In this document: piece by piece, positions 43,132 through 52,286 of the stretch | Layout: the number at the start of each line of letters is the position of its first letter | Numbering within the stretch: the first letter of the stretch is position 1 | NCBI RefSeq assembly: GCF_000820845.2 | Contig: NZ_CBXV010000004.1 | Span: 248,001-312,000, forward strand | Direction of reading: 5' to 3' | From: Pyrinomonas methylaliphatogenes | GTDB lineage: Bacteria; Acidobacteriota; Blastocatellia; Pyrinomonadales; Pyrinomonadaceae | Length of the DNA: 64,000 nt | The notes under the pieces: generated by a model | What the model was told of the DNA's origin: nothing | Seen by the model: only the letters and a program-made list of their open reading frames with translations | Databases searched by the model: none | Program-made: the position numbers and the translations under genes

Positions 43132-44007
43132 GTGGCGACTTTACGACGAAGCTTAGCCGTCATCGGCGCGATATTCGTTCTGGTTGCGTGCGGCGCGGCG
43201 CAGGTCGCTGTGCTGCCAGAAGGCCATTTCGCCAAAGTCAACGGCATCGAGCTCTACTACGAGATCCACGGACAAGGCGAGCCCTTGTTGCTAATTCACG
43301 GTTTCGGCGGATCGGGGCAGGATTGGGCTCCCGTCCTTGAGGAGTTCGCCAAGCATTATCGCGTGATCCTTCCAGACATGCGCGGGCATGGGCGCTCGAC
43401 CAATCCGACCAAGCAGTTCACCCATCGACAGTCGGCTCTCGACATGTTCGCGCTTCTCGACTTGCTTGGCGTCAAGACGTTCAAAGCTATGGGGATCAGC
43501 AGCGGCGGGATGACGTTGCTCCATATGGCGACGCAGCAGCCGTCGCGCGTTGAGGCGATGGTTCTGATCGGCGCGACGAGCTATTTCCCCGAACCGGCGC
43601 GGCAGATCATGCGCCGTTCGACCGTCGAGAGCATGACGGCCCAGGAGTGGGAGCGTGCGCGCCGGATTCACAAGTACGGCGATGACCAGATCCGCATGTT
43701 GCGTGAACAGTTTCATCGGTTCAAGGACAGCTACGATGATATGAACTTCACTCGTCCGCTCCTTTCCACGATCACGGCGAAGACGTTGATCATCCATGGC
43801 GATCGCGATCAGTTCTTCCCCGTCTCGATCCCGGTCGAGGAGTACTGCGCGATCCCGAACTCTTTCCTCTGGATCATTCCGAACGGCGGTCATGTGCCGA
43901 TCGCGGGGAACGTCCAAGAATTCACGCGCATAACTTTGCAATTCCTGAGCGGGGCTTGGGATCAGAGCAAAAAACCATGGGATTGCCATGCGGCAACGGA
44001 GAAGTAG
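43132..44007 (+). CDS. Alpha/beta-hydrolase, probable lipoprotein
   Basis: A 291-residue alpha/beta-hydrolase starting at GTG 43132 after GGAGGAGAG. The N-terminus is a short lipoprotein signal (LRRSLAVIGAIFVLVACG), with a lipobox LVAC. Fold landmarks are LLIHGFGGSGQDW (oxyanion region), PDMRGHGRS, the nucleophile motif GISSGGMT, the Asp in IIHGDRDQFFP and the His in PNGGHVP. It probably hydrolyses an ester or related bond in the periplasm. It stands between the GntR regulator and the TonB-dependent receptor, so it may prepare the ligand that the receptor imports. Confidence 0.88.
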   Translation: MATLRRSLAVIGAIFVLVACGAAQVAVLPEGHFAKVNGIELYYEIHGQGEPLLLIHGFGGSGQDWAPVLEEFAKHYRVILPDMRGHGRSTNPTKQFTHRQSALDMFALLDLLGVKTFKAMGISSGGMTLLHMATQQPSRVEAMVLIGATSYFPEPARQIMRRSTVESMTAQEWERARRIHKYGDDQIRMLREQFHRFKDSYDDMNFTRPLLSTITAKTLIIHGDRDQFFPVSIPVEEYCAIPNSFLWIIPNGGHVPIAGNVQEFTRITLQFLSGAWDQSKKPWDCHAATEK

Positions 44008-44036
44008 GGCGTTTCCGCGTCCCGAGGAGGTGTAAG

Positions 44037-47000
44037 ATGTGGCGAAATGATCCGTGTGCTTCGAAGATGGCCTTCTTCAGGCTCATTTTGGTGATCAATG
44101 ATCCGTGTGCTTCGAAGATGGCCTTCTTCAGGCTCATTTTGGTGATCGTCGTGTTGCCAGCGATCGTCTTCGGACAAGCGACGACCTCTACGGGGAGCAT
44201 TCAGGGGATTGTCAGCGATCCGCAAGGGGCGGTCATTCCGGGCGCACGTATCACCATCACGAACAAGAGCACGGGGCAAACGGTCGAGCTTGTGACTTCG
44301 AGCGCCGGAGCGTACAACTCTGGCGCTTTGATCCCCGGTGAGTATTCCGTTCGCGTGGAGGCTCCCGGATTCAAAGCGGCGGAAATAAACGTTCGCGTGC
44401 AGGTTGGGGTAGTCACCCCGGGCAACATCCAGCTTCAGGTTGGGGCGGCGACCGCCGTCGTCGAGGTAAGGGGCGAACCGGTTCTTGTGAGCACGGAGCA
44501 GCAGACGGTCTCGACCGTCATCGCTTCGGATTACGTCGCGAATCTTCCGTTTAACGGACGCAATTTCCTCAACCTCGCGCAGCTCGCTCCGGGCGTGCAG
44601 ATTCAGGATGCGGGCAACTTCATGCCGACGAAGGTCGGATTTTCGTCGATCTCTTTCGGCGGGCGGTGGGGGCAGACGGCGCGCATCGAAGTAGATGGCA
44701 TAGACATCAGCGATGAGTTCTTCGGGACGACGACGCAGGATATCCCGGCCAACGCGATCAGCGAATTTCAGCTCGGTCAATCTTCGCTCGATCTTTCGAC
44801 CGGGCTTACTTCTTCGGGCGCGGTCAATGTGGTGACCAAATCCGGAGGGAACGAGTTTCATGGCGACGCTTTCGTCTTGGCGCGCTTTCATAATACGGCG
44901 GCGCGCATTGGACGACGGGACCAGTTCTTCAGGCGCGTGCATTATGGCGGGCAAGCGGGCGGCCCATTAGTTCGAGATAAGCTCTTCTTCTTCGCCTCCT
45001 ATGAGCATCCGCGGCAGGATCTGTTCACGCCTGTGGAGCTTAATCCGCCGTTTTCCGCTCTTTCGGGTGGATTCAACACTCCCGTGCGCGAACATGCCGG
45101 GGTCGCGCGACTCGATTGGCAGATCAAGACCAACTACCGCCTGTTTGCGCGCTTCTCTTACAATCAGAACGATGTCACGACGGCAGTCCAGAATACCTAT
45201 CAGCCTTTCCGCAACGTCTCACAGGCTACCGTTTACGCTGGCGGATTAGACTTCAACACCGGCACCTACACGCACAGCGTGCGCGTTGGATACACGCGAA
45301 ATCGCATCGATCTACTTGATGCCGTCCGCGCGAGCAAAGCTTTCGATCCCGCTCCGGGCATCTCGGTCGTCATCGGAAACAGCCCCGTGTGTGGTCCTGG
45401 ACCGGCGAACCTTTTCTGTTCAGGGCCTAGTTTTATCGCGCCGCAATTGGAACGACAGCGCAACTTGCAGACGAAGTATGATGGCAGCAAGGTCATCGGC
45501 TCGCACATCATCCGTTACGGGGTGAACTTCACGCGCATTCGCAGCGTCGCCGTCGCGAGTCTGATCGGCGCGGCCCCTTCGGTCTTCAGCGTCTTCAACC
45601 CGATGACGGTCAGTCTGGCGGCGGCTGGTCCATTCCCGGGCGGCTCTTCCAATCCCCTGAACTATCCCGTTGTCGCCGTCGTCATGGGCAATCGCGCGGG
45701 CTTTTTGACCGAAAGGCCCGAGTTCGGGTTCCCGGGCGGGGGCGTTTTCGACGATCGCTTCGGTTGGTATATCGGCGATGCTTGGAAGATTCGGCGCAAC
45801 TTCACGCTCAACTACGGCGTGCGTTACGTCCGCGATACGGGGCGGAGCGATGCCGATCTACCGCCGTTGCCCGTCTTGGATCGTTGGCAGCCCGGCTTGG
45901 GACGGCGCGTCAATCAACCCAACAAGGATTTCGCGCCGCAACTCGGCTTCGCTTGGGATCCGTGGGGGCGCGGGCGAACCTCGATTCGGGGCGGCATCGG
46001 CATTTACTACGAGAACCTGTTACATGCGAACACGGTTTTTGATCGGCTCGCGCGCGTGGAGAAGGGGATTTTCAACAGCATCTACTCGTTCTGTCCAACC
46101 CCGGTCTTGCGCATGCCTTCGGGGACGATCCGGGATGTGTCGAACATCTGTTTCCGACCGATCGGCGCGGTGGCTCAATTGATCGCACCCTTGCAGGCGC
46201 AGATCTACGCCGAGACATTGGCCGTTGGGCCACAGAGCAATCCGCAGTTTATCGGGAACAAGCTTTCGAGCGCGGGCACCAATGGCTTGATCTCTCCCGA
46301 TTATCGCACGCCCTATTCCGTGCAGATGAACATCGGCGTGCAGCATGAACTAAAGCCCGGATTAGTGCTCAGCGTGGATTATGTGCGCAACGTGGGGCTC
46401 CACTTCCTGCTCGGCTACGATGTCAATCATGTCGGCGACGCGCGCTTTTTGAACCGGAGCGCCGCGCTCAATGCGATCAACGCGGTCAATGCGCAGTTCG
46501 GTTGTCCTGCCGGAAGCGCCGGGATCGATTGCGCCATTCAAAAGGGCGCGACGATCGTCGATTATGCACGTAGCGGGTTGGATTCGGCAAACGCGCTCTT
46601 CGGCGGAATGCCCAGCACGTTGTTCGGGGTTCCTGCGGATCGCGGCGCCGCTTTCGCGGGCCGAGATCCATCTTTAGGGCAGTTGATCATGCTCTTCCCC
46701 ATCGGGCGTTCGGTCTATAACGCTCTGCAGGTTTCGTTGCGCGGCAGGCTCATCAAACCGTTGCCGTTTGTTCGCAATGCCGATTTTCAGATCTCATATG
46801 CTCTATCGCGGTTCGTCGGTCCGAGCGTCAATCAGGACTTCACTCCGGTGGCGGTGGATTATCGCGCTCCGCTCGCTTTCGTCGGTCCGAACAGCATGGA
46901 TCGCACGCATCAATTGAGCGTCGGCGGTTGGTTCGATCTGCCTTACGCATTTCGCCTGGGGGTGATCTCGCACGTCAAGACGCCTCTACCCGTGTCGCTC

Positions 47001-47570
47001 AATTTGCCGACTGCGGGGAGTCCAGGAGAGATCTTCCGCACCGATTTCACCGGGGATGGAACGACTGGTGACCTATTGCCGGGGACGAAGATCGGCGCTT
47101 TCGGGCGGAGCGTCAAGCTGGACCAGTTAGGATCTGCCATCACGAACTACAACAACACCTATGCTGGCAAACTGACCCCCGCCGGACAAGCTTTGGTCGA
47201 CGCCGGGCTGTTTACTGCGCAGCAGCTTGCCGCTTTGGGCGCGGCGATGCCGAGCTTGCGGTTGCCGCCACCTGATCAAGTGGGCATCGACTCTTTGATC
47301 ACGACGGATCTGCGTCTTAGCTGGACCTATCGGCCCATCAGCGGGCGCGAGACCTTCACTATCGAGCCGAACGTTGCGGTCTACAATCTCTTCAACATCG
47401 CCAACTATGATCCGGCGGGCGCGACGTTGAGCGGCGTGTTGAGCGGCGCGCCCGGGTCGGTGAACGGAACTCCGCCCGGATTGCGCGTCAATCGCATCAC
47501 TTTCGGCTACGGGATGTATTCGTTCGGCGGCCCGCGCGTATTCGAGTGGGGATTGAGGATCGGATTCTGA
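44037..47570 (+). CDS. Oar-like TonB-dependent outer-membrane receptor with carboxypeptidase-regulatory-like domain
   Basis: A 1177-residue outer-membrane protein of the acidobacterial Oar-like type. The start at ATG 44037 follows GAGGAGG. After a duplicated signal segment comes a CarboxypepD_reg-like domain (about 47-130: GSIQGIVSDPQGAVIPGARITITNKSTGQT), then the plug (VSTVIASDYVANLPFNGRNFLNLAQLAPGVQ, SGAVNVVTKSGGNEFHG) and a large beta-barrel ending in VFEWGLRIGF with a C-terminal aromatic residue. Such receptors bind or import polymeric ligands at the outer membrane with TonB energy. The monooxygenase gene starts 18 bases after the stop, which suggests uptake of an aromatic compound or conjugate. 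The perfect 51-base duplication at its start is described separately. Confidence 0.92.
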   Translation: MWRNDPCASKMAFFRLILVINDPCASKMAFFRLILVIVVLPAIVFGQATTSTGSIQGIVSDPQGAVIPGARITITNKSTGQTVELVTSSAGAYNSGALIPGEYSVRVEAPGFKAAEINVRVQVGVVTPGNIQLQVGAATAVVEVRGEPVLVSTEQQTVSTVIASDYVANLPFNGRNFLNLAQLAPGVQIQDAGNFMPTKVGFSSISFGGRWGQTARIEVDGIDISDEFFGTTTQDIPANAISEFQLGQSSLDLSTGLTSSGAVNVVTKSGGNEFHGDAFVLARFHNTAARIGRRDQFFRRVHYGGQAGGPLVRDKLFFFASYEHPRQDLFTPVELNPPFSALSGGFNTPVREHAGVARLDWQIKTNYRLFARFSYNQNDVTTAVQNTYQPFRNVSQATVYAGGLDFNTGTYTHSVRVGYTRNRIDLLDAVRASKAFDPAPGISVVIGNSPVCGPGPANLFCSGPSFIAPQLERQRNLQTKYDGSKVIGSHIIRYGVNFTRIRSVAVASLIGAAPSVFSVFNPMTVSLAAAGPFPGGSSNPLNYPVVAVVMGNRAGFLTERPEFGFPGGGVFDDRFGWYIGDAWKIRRNFTLNYGVRYVRDTGRSDADLPPLPVLDRWQPGLGRRVNQPNKDFAPQLGFAWDPWGRGRTSIRGGIGIYYENLLHANTVFDRLARVEKGIFNSIYSFCPTPVLRMPSGTIRDVSNICFRPIGAVAQLIAPLQAQIYAETLAVGPQSNPQFIGNKLSSAGTNGLISPDYRTPYSVQMNIGVQHELKPGLVLSVDYVRNVGLHFLLGYDVNHVGDARFLNRSAALNAINAVNAQFGCPAGSAGIDCAIQKGATIVDYARSGLDSANALFGGMPSTLFGVPADRGAAFAGRDPSLGQLIMLFPIGRSVYNALQVSLRGRLIKPLPFVRNADFQISYALSRFVGPSVNQDFTPVAVDYRAPLAFVGPNSMDRTHQLSVGGWFDLPYAFRLGVISHVKTPLPVSLNLPTAGSPGEIFRTDFTGDGTTGDLLPGTKIGAFGRSVKLDQLGSAITNYNNTYAGKLTPAGQALVDAGLFTAQQLAALGAAMPSLRLPPPDQVGIDSLITTDLRLSWTYRPISGRETFTIEPNVAVYNLFNIANYDPAGATLSGVLSGAPGSVNGTPPGLRVNRITFGYGMYSFGGPRVFEWGLRIGF
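44046..44147 (+). repeat. Perfect 51-bp tandem duplication inside the receptor signal peptide
   Basis: The unit starting AATGATCCGTGTGCTTCGAA occurs at 44046-44096 and again, identical, at 44097-44147. It adds 17 codons in frame (NDPCASKMAFFRLILVI twice), so the hydrophobic core is present two times. Each copy also has an internal ATG (44067 and 44118) that could start a normal-length signal peptide. Confidence 0.95.
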
Positions 47571-47588
47571 GTTGGAGGAGGGAACGCG

Positions 47589-49052
47589 ATGCGAACAGGG
47601 AAGCAGTACGAAGAGAGTCTGCGCGACGATCGTTGCGTTTACTTGAATGGCGAGCGCGTCAAGGACGTGACGCGCCATCCGGCTTTCTCTGGCGTGATTC
47701 GCACCGTCGCGCGAATGTACGATCTGGCTGCCGATCCTGCCGAGGACATGACCTTTCGTTGCCCCGAGACCGGCACGTGCGCCAACAAGGTGTTCATGAT
47801 CCCGCGTTCGCGCGAAGATCTGCAAGCGCGGCGATGCGCCATCACGAAGTGGGCCAAGATCTCCAACGGCTTCATTGGGCGTGGGCCGGATCATGTGGGA
47901 TCGTTCTTCGCCGGATTCGCCAGCGCATCAGAAGTGTTCAACACGCCGCGCCATCGATTCGGCCCTAATGTCGAACGCTTCTATCGCAAGCTCGTCGAAG
48001 AGGACTTATACGTGACCTACGTCATCATCCCGCCGCAGATCGACCGCAGCTCTACCGCGCATGCGTGGGGAGAGGAGTTGTTGCAGGTCGGCGTGCTGGA
48101 GGAGCGAGATGATGGCATCGTGGTGCGCGGCTCGCAGATGCTCGGCACCGCCACGGCGGTTTCGGATTATCTCTTCGTCAGTTGCATCAAGCCTTTGACT
48201 TCGGATGATGAACGCTATGCCTTATCTTTTGTCGTCCCCGTGCGGGCGCCGGGCGTGAAAGTCTATTGTCGTCGGTCCTATGCCATGTCACAACCGAGCG
48301 GCTTCGATTATCCGCTTTCGACGCGCTTCGACGAGACGGACGCGCTGATCGTTTTCGACGACGTCTTCGTCCCGTGGGAAAATGTTTTCGTCTACCGCGA
48401 TGTGAATCAGCTTCGCCGTCAGTTCTTCGAAACGCCGGCACACGTTCTAGGCAACAATCAGGCGCAGATCCGACTCATCACGAAGATGAAGTTTCTTATC
48501 GGCGTGGCCCGCAAGATCGCCGAAGTGAACGGCATCGACGCGATCCCATCGGTGCAGGAGAAGCTCGGCGAATTGGCGTCGTTGGCCGCTTTCGTCGAGG
48601 GGATGGTGCTCGCATCGGAGGCCGAGTGCATTATCGATGCCAACGGCGTCGCGCGTCCCAATCCGCGCTTCCTGTATGCGGCGATGGGGTTGCAAGCCGA
48701 AACTTATCCGCGCGCGGCTTTGCTATTGCGCGAATTGGCTGGCGGCGGTCTCATCCAGTTGCCATCTTCGTACAAAGATCTGTTGGCCGAAGAGACGCGC
48801 CACGATCTTGAGCGGTACTTGCGCTCTCCGCGCCTCGCATCCGAGCAGCGCGTCAAACTTTTCAAGCTGGCTTGGGACATCGTCGGTTCGGAATTCGGCG
48901 GACGCCACCTGCAGTACGAGATGTTCTATGCGGGCGCGCCTTTCGTCGCGAAGAACTACGCTTTTCGCCATTATGGCTACGATGAAGCCGTCGCTTGCGT
49001 CGAGGGGTTTTTGAGTAGCTACGAGCTCGACGAGGATTCAGCCTGTCGATGA
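47589..49052 (+). CDS. 4-hydroxyphenylacetate 3-hydroxylase-family flavin monooxygenase (HpaB-type)
   Basis: A 487-residue HpaB-family oxygenase component; its ATG follows GGAGGAGGGAACG. Typical segments are MRTGKQYEESLRDDRCVYLNGERVKDV at the start, AITKWAKISNGFIGRGPDHVGSF, and VFDDVFVPWENVFVYRD, with the acyl-CoA dehydrogenase-like helical domain behind. Enzymes of this family use reduced FAD and O2 to hydroxylate phenols next to an existing hydroxyl group. The reductase partner (HpaC-type) is encoded at 49460, and a cupin lies between them, forming a two-component system. The exact phenol is unknown; related family members act on 4-hydroxybutyryl-CoA (dehydration), but the reductase neighbour favours a monooxygenase. 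Confidence 0.9.
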   Translation: MRTGKQYEESLRDDRCVYLNGERVKDVTRHPAFSGVIRTVARMYDLAADPAEDMTFRCPETGTCANKVFMIPRSREDLQARRCAITKWAKISNGFIGRGPDHVGSFFAGFASASEVFNTPRHRFGPNVERFYRKLVEEDLYVTYVIIPPQIDRSSTAHAWGEELLQVGVLEERDDGIVVRGSQMLGTATAVSDYLFVSCIKPLTSDDERYALSFVVPVRAPGVKVYCRRSYAMSQPSGFDYPLSTRFDETDALIVFDDVFVPWENVFVYRDVNQLRRQFFETPAHVLGNNQAQIRLITKMKFLIGVARKIAEVNGIDAIPSVQEKLGELASLAAFVEGMVLASEAECIIDANGVARPNPRFLYAAMGLQAETYPRAALLLRELAGGGLIQLPSSYKDLLAEETRHDLERYLRSPRLASEQRVKLFKLAWDIVGSEFGGRHLQYEMFYAGAPFVAKNYAFRHYGYDEAVACVEGFLSSYELDEDSACR

Positions 49053-49068
49053 AGGTGGAAGCGGGATT

Positions 49069-49425
49069 ATGAGCAAACCGGAACTTGAGTTCACCCCTGT
49101 TCAGAATGTAGCGTGGACTCCGGTCCCCGACGGCGTGCCTGGTCTTTACGAGCGCATCCTCGCGCGCGATCCGCGAACCGGTGTGGTCACGCGCATCCTT
49201 CGTTTCGATCCCGGCACGGACACGTCTCCGATGGGAGCGGTGGTCCACGACTTTTGGGAGGAGGTCTATATCCTCGAGGGCGAGTTGCATGACCTAAGCT
49301 TGGGAAAGACTTTCGGTGCGGGCTCTTACGCTTGTCGTCCGCCCGGGATGAGACACGGCCCGTGGCGCACGGAGAGAGGTTGTCTGACCTTCGAGGTGAG
49401 GTATCACGCGCGGGAAGAGCCGTGA
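49069..49425 (+). CDS. Small cupin-domain protein
   Basis: A 118-residue single-domain cupin, ChrR-like in its motif order (RILRFDPGTDTSP, VVHDFWEEVYILEGELHDL, FGAGSYACRPPGMRHGPWRTERGCLTFEV). The likely metal ligands are His, Glu and the His of MRHGP. It starts 16 bases after the monooxygenase gene. Small cupins in aromatic pathways may be dioxygenases, isomerases or hydrolases; the position suggests that it acts on the hydroxylated product, but this is an inference. Confidence 0.85.
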   Translation: MSKPELEFTPVQNVAWTPVPDGVPGLYERILARDPRTGVVTRILRFDPGTDTSPMGAVVHDFWEEVYILEGELHDLSLGKTFGAGSYACRPPGMRHGPWRTERGCLTFEVRYHAREEP

Positions 49426-49459
49426 CTTAGAAGAAGCGCCGCGCCCGAGAAGCAGAGGT

Positions 49460-49981
49460 ATGCATGAGAGTGCGGATGAGATGGTTGACCCGCGGTCGTT
49501 GCGAAACGCGATGGGCCGTTTCGCGACGGGCGTCTGCGTTCTGACGGTGAATGTCGGCAGGGAGCTTCATGGAATGACGTTGAATTCGCTCACGTCTGTG
49601 TCGCTTCATCCGCCGTTGATTCTGGTTTGCTTGGCGAACGGCACGCGCACCGAAAGGGCCGTGCGCGCGCGCGGCGCCTTCGTCATCAACGTCTTGCGCT
49701 ATGAACAGTTGGATCTCGCCAATCGTTTCGCCCGTCCGGGCGAGGACCATTTCAAGGATCTGGCGATCTTATGGGATGAGCGCGGCCTTCCTCTTCTCCC
49801 CGAATGCTTGGCTTATGTGATGGGGCGCGTGGAAGAGATCCGCGCTGCCGGCGATCATCAGATCGTCATCGCGCGCGTCGTCGGATTAAAATGCGGTGAG
49901 GGGCGTCCGCTCCTTTTCTTTCGCGGGCAGTACCGCGAGATCGGGTCAGGCAACGTTCCTGCCGAATACTGGTACTGGTGA
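49460..49981 (+). CDS. Flavin reductase-domain protein (HpaC-type), partner of the HpaB monooxygenase
   Basis: A 173-residue flavin reductase of the HpaC/flavoredoxin-like fold. Characteristic segments are FATGVCVLTVNVGRELHGMTLNSLTSVSLHPPLILVCL and INVLRYEQLDLANRFA. It would reduce FAD or FMN with NAD(P)H and pass it to the HpaB-type oxygenase encoded 400 bases upstream, a standard pairing in two-component phenol hydroxylases. It closes the + strand cluster and is followed by a perfect hairpin. Confidence 0.92.
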   Translation: MHESADEMVDPRSLRNAMGRFATGVCVLTVNVGRELHGMTLNSLTSVSLHPPLILVCLANGTRTERAVRARGAFVINVLRYEQLDLANRFARPGEDHFKDLAILWDERGLPLLPECLAYVMGRVEEIRAAGDHQIVIARVVGLKCGEGRPLLFFRGQYREIGSGNVPAEYWYW

Positions 49982-49986
49982 TGCAG

Positions 49987-50036
49987 TCCGGTCGCCTATC
50001 GAACGATGACCGGGCATCATCCGATAGGCGACCGGA
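49987..50036. terminator. Perfect 15-bp hairpin between convergent genes
   Basis: TCCGGTCGCCTATCG at 49987-50001 pairs exactly with CGATAGGCGACCGGA at 50022-50036 across a 20-base loop. It lies between the flavin reductase stop (+) and the end of the beta-helix gene (-), so it may serve both directions. No T-run is seen. Confidence 0.6.
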
Positions 50037-50063
50037 GGCATCGCGCGGGTTAATTCTAGTCGA

Positions 50064-52286
50064 TCATCGTTTGATGAGGACGAAGACATTGAATTGCGGT
50101 CCGGTTGGCGCTGGTGACTTCAGTCCGACCGGAGCGGCGACCGCAAGGCCGGTCATCGGAAGGCGCACCGCATTGCCGTCATATGTGCCTGCCAGCACGG
50201 GGGCGGCGAAATAGTTCTGCGCGTTACGAATCTCATACCGGTCGCCAACCTTCAACACCGAGCTGAGGTTCGCTTCGACGCTCGACCGTCCATCCCAGTT
50301 GTAGACGATGATGTGCGCGCGCGTTGGATCGTATTGATTTTGGCGCACGATGACGTTCGGTTGAGTCGGCTGCCCGACGGTTAAAGTCGAATGGGCGTCG
50401 AGATTGGTCATCGCTTGCCAGGCGAGCAGATCGCCGCGCGGCGAGTTAGCCGATTGCGAGATGAGAAACGGCGGTAGCGTCGCGCCCGGGAACTGGTAGT
50501 AAGTGTTCCAGTCCCAGCGGTAGTTCAACAGGTAAGGGAGCGCGCCGCCATCGAGGATCGTCACCTCGTTCGATCCGGCGATCAGGTTATTGGTCACCTC
50601 TAAGCTCTCCCACGGCAACACGTACAGCGGCCACCAGCCGCCGACGACCATGTTGCGTTTGAATGAGCCGTTCTCGGCGAACCCGTAGCCGAGCTGCACG
50701 TTTCGCGCCGTGTTGCCGTAATGATAGAAGTAGTTGTCGTCGATCTCGATGTTCTCGGCAGGCGTTCCGCCTCCGACGAGCAGATTCGGGACGAGTTCGC
50801 CACCCGCTGCCCCATTGCCGAAGACGACGTTGCCTTGAATGTAGAAGTTACGCAAACGCGCGTTCGCGGTCCCGTAACCGTGAATGCCGAAGCCGAACTG
50901 GTTGAAGACGATGTTGTCGATGAGACGTTTCGCCCCCGTGTCGTTCTGTACATAGATGCCATGTCCATGTCCGCGATCAGGGGCGAACCAACCGTTGTTG
51001 TAGATGATGTTGCCGTAAATTTCAGCATCCGGTGCGGCGGTTCCGGCGAAGATGCCGTTACCGTTGTCGTGGATGATGTTGTTGATCACTTTATGGCCCG
51101 GACCGGCGAGCATGATGCCATGCCCGCGACCGTAATAAGGGAACGATCCGGTCTCGCAGATCGTGCGCGGTCCGATCGCATCGGGGGCATAAGGGTTCGA
51201 CGTGCAAGCGCCGCCATAATTAGTCCAGCTATATGAATTCATGATCTCAAGATCGCGCACGATCGTATACGCTCCTTGAAGCACCAGCGTATTAGCCATC
51301 GTCCGCGAACGGGCGTCGAGCGTCACACGCTCGCCGGGATAGGCCCGAACGGTGATCGGCGAAGTGGCTGTGCCGGTGAGCGTGCTGGTGAAACTACCGA
51401 CGTAGACTCCGCCGCGGAGCCAAATGGTCGCGCCCGGTTTGACGGTCGAAGGTTGGGCCAGCGCCGTGGCCAGATCCCACGGTCGTTCTTGGCTCCCATC
51501 GCCCATCGGAGTGCCGTTCGGCGCGACGAAGAAGTCGGACCCGGTTGGTGTTGGAGATGGAACGGGGCTCGGTGTCGGTTGCGGAGTAGGAGTAGGAGTT
51601 GGAGTTGGAGTGGGCGTGGGCGTGAGTATTGGTTGGGTCGAGAGTTGTTCCGCGGTGATTCTGAGATAGTTGAAGTTCCCTGCGTATCCGGACCAGCCAT
51701 TGCCGTCTACGACCAAACGCATCTTGTGCTGTCCGCCCGTCAACGGTACGCCGCGTTTAGTGACGGTTTGATAAGTTTGCCAGCCCTTTGTGTTAGGGAT
51801 CGTCAGCGGTCCGGTGACGTCTACGCCATCGAATTCGATGTGAAATCTACCCCCTAGATCGACCGATGCGACGCGCGCTTCGATCGTGTACGTGCCGGAA
51901 CTTGCGACGTTGACCGTATAGACGAGCCATTCACCTTGTCGCGTCCATCCGACATTGTAGCCGCCGCCGCTATCGCCACACGGTTCGATATCGACGCCCG
52001 TATTGCGGTAGCTGCCGCCCAGATTCGCTGCCTCTTCATCGTGATAAGCGTTCCCTTCGCCGCCTTGGTCGAAATCTTCGGCTTGGACGATGCCGGGCAG
52101 CGCGATGGGCGATCCGAAAAACGGCGTCGTCGCGGCCATCGCCCAAGCGAGATGCAGATCGTTTGTGCTGGCGATCAGCAAGATCAAAGATGCGCACAGC
52201 AGCAAGCCCGAAAAGCGTTTCATGATCTGTTTGATGCTCATCGCGCGGTCTTGAAGCGAGTTCACTTTGTGCGAAGCTGATCTCAT
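50064..52286 (-). CDS. Secreted CBM6 plus parallel beta-helix protein (polysaccharide lyase/hydrolase-like)
   Basis: A 740-residue exported protein (signal core FSGLLLCASLILLIAS; ATGs at 52286, 52241 and 52223 are all possible). A CBM6 domain (about 60-215: IVQAEDFDQGG, GWTRQGEWLVYTVNV, VDGNGWSGYAGNFNYLRI) is followed by a Thr-Pro repeat linker (about 222-250) and a right-handed beta-helix domain with the pattern DFFVAPNGTPMGDGSQERPWDLATAL, GATIWLRGGVY and many NNIIHDNGNGI/GNIIYNNGW rungs. The C-terminus has a small beta domain. This arrangement is known from pectate lyase- or alginate lyase-like and glycoside hydrolase proteins, so a plant-cell-wall polysaccharide is the likely target, but no catalytic residues can be named with certainty. 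Confidence 0.85.
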   Translation of the reverse strand: MRSASHKVNSLQDRAMSIKQIMKRFSGLLLCASLILLIASTNDLHLAWAMAATTPFFGSPIALPGIVQAEDFDQGGEGNAYHDEEAANLGGSYRNTGVDIEPCGDSGGGYNVGWTRQGEWLVYTVNVASSGTYTIEARVASVDLGGRFHIEFDGVDVTGPLTIPNTKGWQTYQTVTKRGVPLTGGQHKMRLVVDGNGWSGYAGNFNYLRITAEQLSTQPILTPTPTPTPTPTPTPQPTPSPVPSPTPTGSDFFVAPNGTPMGDGSQERPWDLATALAQPSTVKPGATIWLRGGVYVGSFTSTLTGTATSPITVRAYPGERVTLDARSRTMANTLVLQGAYTIVRDLEIMNSYSWTNYGGACTSNPYAPDAIGPRTICETGSFPYYGRGHGIMLAGPGHKVINNIIHDNGNGIFAGTAAPDAEIYGNIIYNNGWFAPDRGHGHGIYVQNDTGAKRLIDNIVFNQFGFGIHGYGTANARLRNFYIQGNVVFGNGAAGGELVPNLLVGGGTPAENIEIDDNYFYHYGNTARNVQLGYGFAENGSFKRNMVVGGWWPLYVLPWESLEVTNNLIAGSNEVTILDGGALPYLLNYRWDWNTYYQFPGATLPPFLISQSANSPRGDLLAWQAMTNLDAHSTLTVGQPTQPNVIVRQNQYDPTRAHIIVYNWDGRSSVEANLSSVLKVGDRYEIRNAQNYFAAPVLAGTYDGNAVRLPMTGLAVAAPVGLKSPAPTGPQFNVFVLIKR

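Noticed and set aside
51545-51625. G/T-rich low-complexity repeat as a separate feature
   Set aside because: It simply encodes the Thr-Pro linker of the CBM6/beta-helix protein on the - strand.
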